DNA of 40,951 bases, taken from NCBI GenBank assembly GCA_964247725.1, contig CAXTVM010000029.1, forward strand, positions 1 to 40,951, written 5' to 3'. This document shows, one piece after another, positions 39,197 to 40,951 of this stretch. Under the pieces are notes generated by a model. It did not search any database. It had not been told where the DNA came from and saw nothing but the letters and a program-made list of their open reading frames with translations. Both the position numbers and the translations under genes were made by a program. Source of the DNA: Lichenicola sp964247725. GTDB taxonomy: Bacteria; Pseudomonadota; Alphaproteobacteria; Acetobacterales; Acetobacteraceae. Numbering within the stretch: position 1 is the stretch's first letter; each line of letters opens with the position of its first letter.

Positions 39197-40852
39197 ATGA
39201 TCTGCCGGCGGATCACGCGCCATCTGGCGGCGGGCCGAACTGGAGCCCTGTGCGCGGCCCTGGGCACGGCGCTGACCATTTCCGGCTGCAGCGTCGGCCC
39301 GGACTTCAAGCGGCCCAGCCTGTGGTCGCCGGAGGCTTGGCTGCCGCATGCGCGCGACCATGCCGGCAACCAGCCGGTGTCGGTCGCCAGCGTGGTGGAT
39401 CCGGCCCCGCCCGACCCGCACTGGTGGGACGCGTTCCACGATCCGGAGCTGTCGGCGCTGGAGGCGCGCGCGGCGCAGACCAACCTGAACGTCCGCCTGG
39501 CGACCGTGCGTCTGGCCGAGAGCCGGGCGCAGCTGCGGATCACCGGGGCGGACCAGTATCCGACCGTCAACGGCACCGGCAGCTACATGCGCACGCAGAT
39601 CAGCGAGAAGCTGGTGCAGCGGGGACTGCAGGAGACCATCGACGGCATCCCGACCGGGATCGGCGGCGCCAGCGGGATCGGCGCCGGTCTGGGCGGCCTG
39701 GCGGGCTCCGGCGCCGGCCTATCGCAGTCGACCCTCTCCGGCCTCGGGAAATACGCGGGCTCGGCCAAGGTGCCGCCGTTCGACATCTACGAGGACGGCA
39801 TCGACGCCTCCTACGAGCTCGACCTGTGGGGGCGGGTGCGGCGCGAGGTGGAGTCCGCGCAGGCGACCCTCGCCGCCTCGGTCGAGGACCGCCGCTCGAT
39901 GCTGATCGCACAGCTGGCCGAGGTCGCACGCGACTACATGATGCTGCGCGGCGACCAGACCATCCTGGCGATCCTGGTCGCCAACCAGAGGACCGCCGAG
40001 GATTCGCTGAAGCTGACCCGGCAGCGCTTCGTCGGCGGCCTGACCACCGAGCTCGACGTCGACTCCGCGCAGTCCCAGCTCGACAGCACCACGGCCCAGA
40101 TCCCGAGCGAGGAGGAGCAGGTGTCGCAGGCGATCAACGCGCTCAGCCTGCTGCTGGGCGAGCCGCCCCAGGCCCTGCGCGCCGAGCTTCTGGCCGGCGC
40201 GTCGCTGCCGCCGATCCCGCCGCTGGTGCCGGTCGGCGTGCCCTCGGAGCTGGCCCGCCGCCGCCCCGACATCCGCGAGGCGGAGGCGCAGCTGCATGCC
40301 GCCACTGCCAGCGTCGGCGTCGCCGTGGCCGCTTTCTATCCGCGCGTGATGCTGACCGGCGCGCTCAATTTCCAGACCCTCTCGCTGCGCGACCTCGCCT
40401 TCTGGTCGTCGGCCGCCTATAACGTGGGTCCCTCGATCAGCCTACCGATCTTCCAGGGCGGGCGGCTGCGCGGTGAGCTGCAGCTCAGCAAGGCGCGGCA
40501 GCAGGAGGCGGCGGTCAACTACCAGCAGACGGTGCTCACCGCCTGGCACGACGTCGACAACGCGCTCGTCGCCTACGCCGCCGAGCAGCGCCGGAACGGC
40601 CAGCTGGCGCAGTCGGTGACCGCCGCGGAGCGGGCGCTGTCGCTGGCTCAGCAGCAGTACACGCACGGCCTGCAGACCTTCCTGAACGTGCTCGATGCGC
40701 AGCGGACGCTGCTGGCGGCGCAGCAGCAGCTAGCCACCAGCGCCGAGCTGGAGTCCGCCAACCTGGTGCAGCTCTACACGGCACTCGGCGGCGGCTGGGA
40801 GACGACCTTCCCGGTGGCCGACGCGGCGACGGCGCCCGGCTCGAAGGGCTAA
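39197..40852 (+). CDS. NodT/OprM-type outer-membrane efflux lipoprotein
   Basis: The 551-residue protein is an outer-membrane channel component of a tripartite (RND or similar) exporter. The N-terminal signal ends in lipobox ISGC with Cys31, followed by SVGPDFKRP. Two OEP repeats follow: one with DASYELDLWGRVRREVESA, the other with SELARRRPDIREAEAQLHAA, GPSISLPIFQGGRLRG and YTHGLQTFLNVLDAQRTLLA. A Gly-rich segment (about residues 150-180) interrupts the first repeat, as in many NodT-type members. It diverges from a TetR gene. No membrane fusion protein or pump is visible before the window ends. Confidence 0.93.
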   Translation: MICRRITRHLAAGRTGALCAALGTALTISGCSVGPDFKRPSLWSPEAWLPHARDHAGNQPVSVASVVDPAPPDPHWWDAFHDPELSALEARAAQTNLNVRLATVRLAESRAQLRITGADQYPTVNGTGSYMRTQISEKLVQRGLQETIDGIPTGIGGASGIGAGLGGLAGSGAGLSQSTLSGLGKYAGSAKVPPFDIYEDGIDASYELDLWGRVRREVESAQATLAASVEDRRSMLIAQLAEVARDYMMLRGDQTILAILVANQRTAEDSLKLTRQRFVGGLTTELDVDSAQSQLDSTTAQIPSEEEQVSQAINALSLLLGEPPQALRAELLAGASLPPIPPLVPVGVPSELARRRPDIREAEAQLHAATASVGVAVAAFYPRVMLTGALNFQTLSLRDLAFWSSAAYNVGPSISLPIFQGGRLRGELQLSKARQQEAAVNYQQTVLTAWHDVDNALVAYAAEQRRNGQLAQSVTAAERALSLAQQQYTHGLQTFLNVLDAQRTLLAAQQQLATSAELESANLVQLYTALGGGWETTFPVADAATAPGSKG

Positions 40853-40951
40853 TGCCGCGACCCGTGGGCCGGCGGTGACCGAAGGATCGAGTTTGGGGTT
40901 GACCGCACGGTCGGCCGGGCCTAAATCCCCTCCACCGCAGCGACGCGGCCA

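Noticed and set aside
40853..40951. The final 99 bp after the efflux gene
   Set aside because: No gene, terminator or repeat could be supported there.

Overview
The window is very GC-rich, with G or C at most third codon positions, and reads as the chromosome of an alphaproteobacterium, most likely Rhodospirillales (Acetobacteraceae-like). The evidence is the alpha-type LexA box (GTTC-N7-GTTC) at uvrA/ssb, a UvrA zinc module written CPVSG, the run murA-hisG-hisD-infA-maf-rng-yacG, and the partial run argS-SPOR-nagZ-tatB-tatC-serS. No phage, plasmid, insertion sequence or CRISPR array is visible. Genus cannot be set from the sequence alone.

Layout. 0-3 kb: a decayed UPF0182 membrane-protein gene with a structured repeat at its 3' end. 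3-11 kb: xth and erpA on the minus strand, then argS, a SPOR protein, nagZ, tatB, tatC and serS on the plus strand; a short scpA-like scar lies where scpA, scpB and tatA are normally found. 11-16 kb: three glycosyltransferases, two of them tandem paralogues. 16-20 kb: a DUF815 ATPase, yajC (without secDF), sodB, a squalene/phytoene synthase-like gene and a second decayed gene carrying HEYAH. 20-29 kb: uvrA and ssb diverging around an SOS box, a ParS/MbcA-RES toxin-antitoxin pair with its own palindrome, gyrA, coaD and a cyclophilin. 29-31 kb: tRNA-Lys, an ABC-2 polysaccharide exporter and tRNA-Phe. 31-38 kb, all minus strand: yacG, rng, maf, infA, hisD, hisG, murA, dcd, a small basic protein and tRNA-Thr. 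38-41 kb: a TetR repressor diverging from a NodT/OprM-type outer-membrane efflux lipoprotein.

The most unusual feature is a family of five dispersed structured repeats (A to E; about 160-180 bp when complete). Each has two different arms (L and R) that can pair with each other, small GC hairpins inside each arm, and a conserved core closed by a stem that changes by compensatory pairs between copies. Wherever the L arm is present it faces the 3' end of a co-oriented gene, and two copies are flush or nearly flush with stop codons. One copy sits exactly where secDF would normally follow yajC, and two copies end decayed genes. They could be 3'-end RNA elements (terminators or mRNA stabilisers), non-autonomous mobile repeats, or both. 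I do not recall a named family matching them.

The genes otherwise form a housekeeping region (translation, DNA topology and repair, Tat export, envelope and histidine synthesis) with accessory insertions: the glycosyltransferases, the polysaccharide exporter, the toxin-antitoxin pair and the efflux porin.
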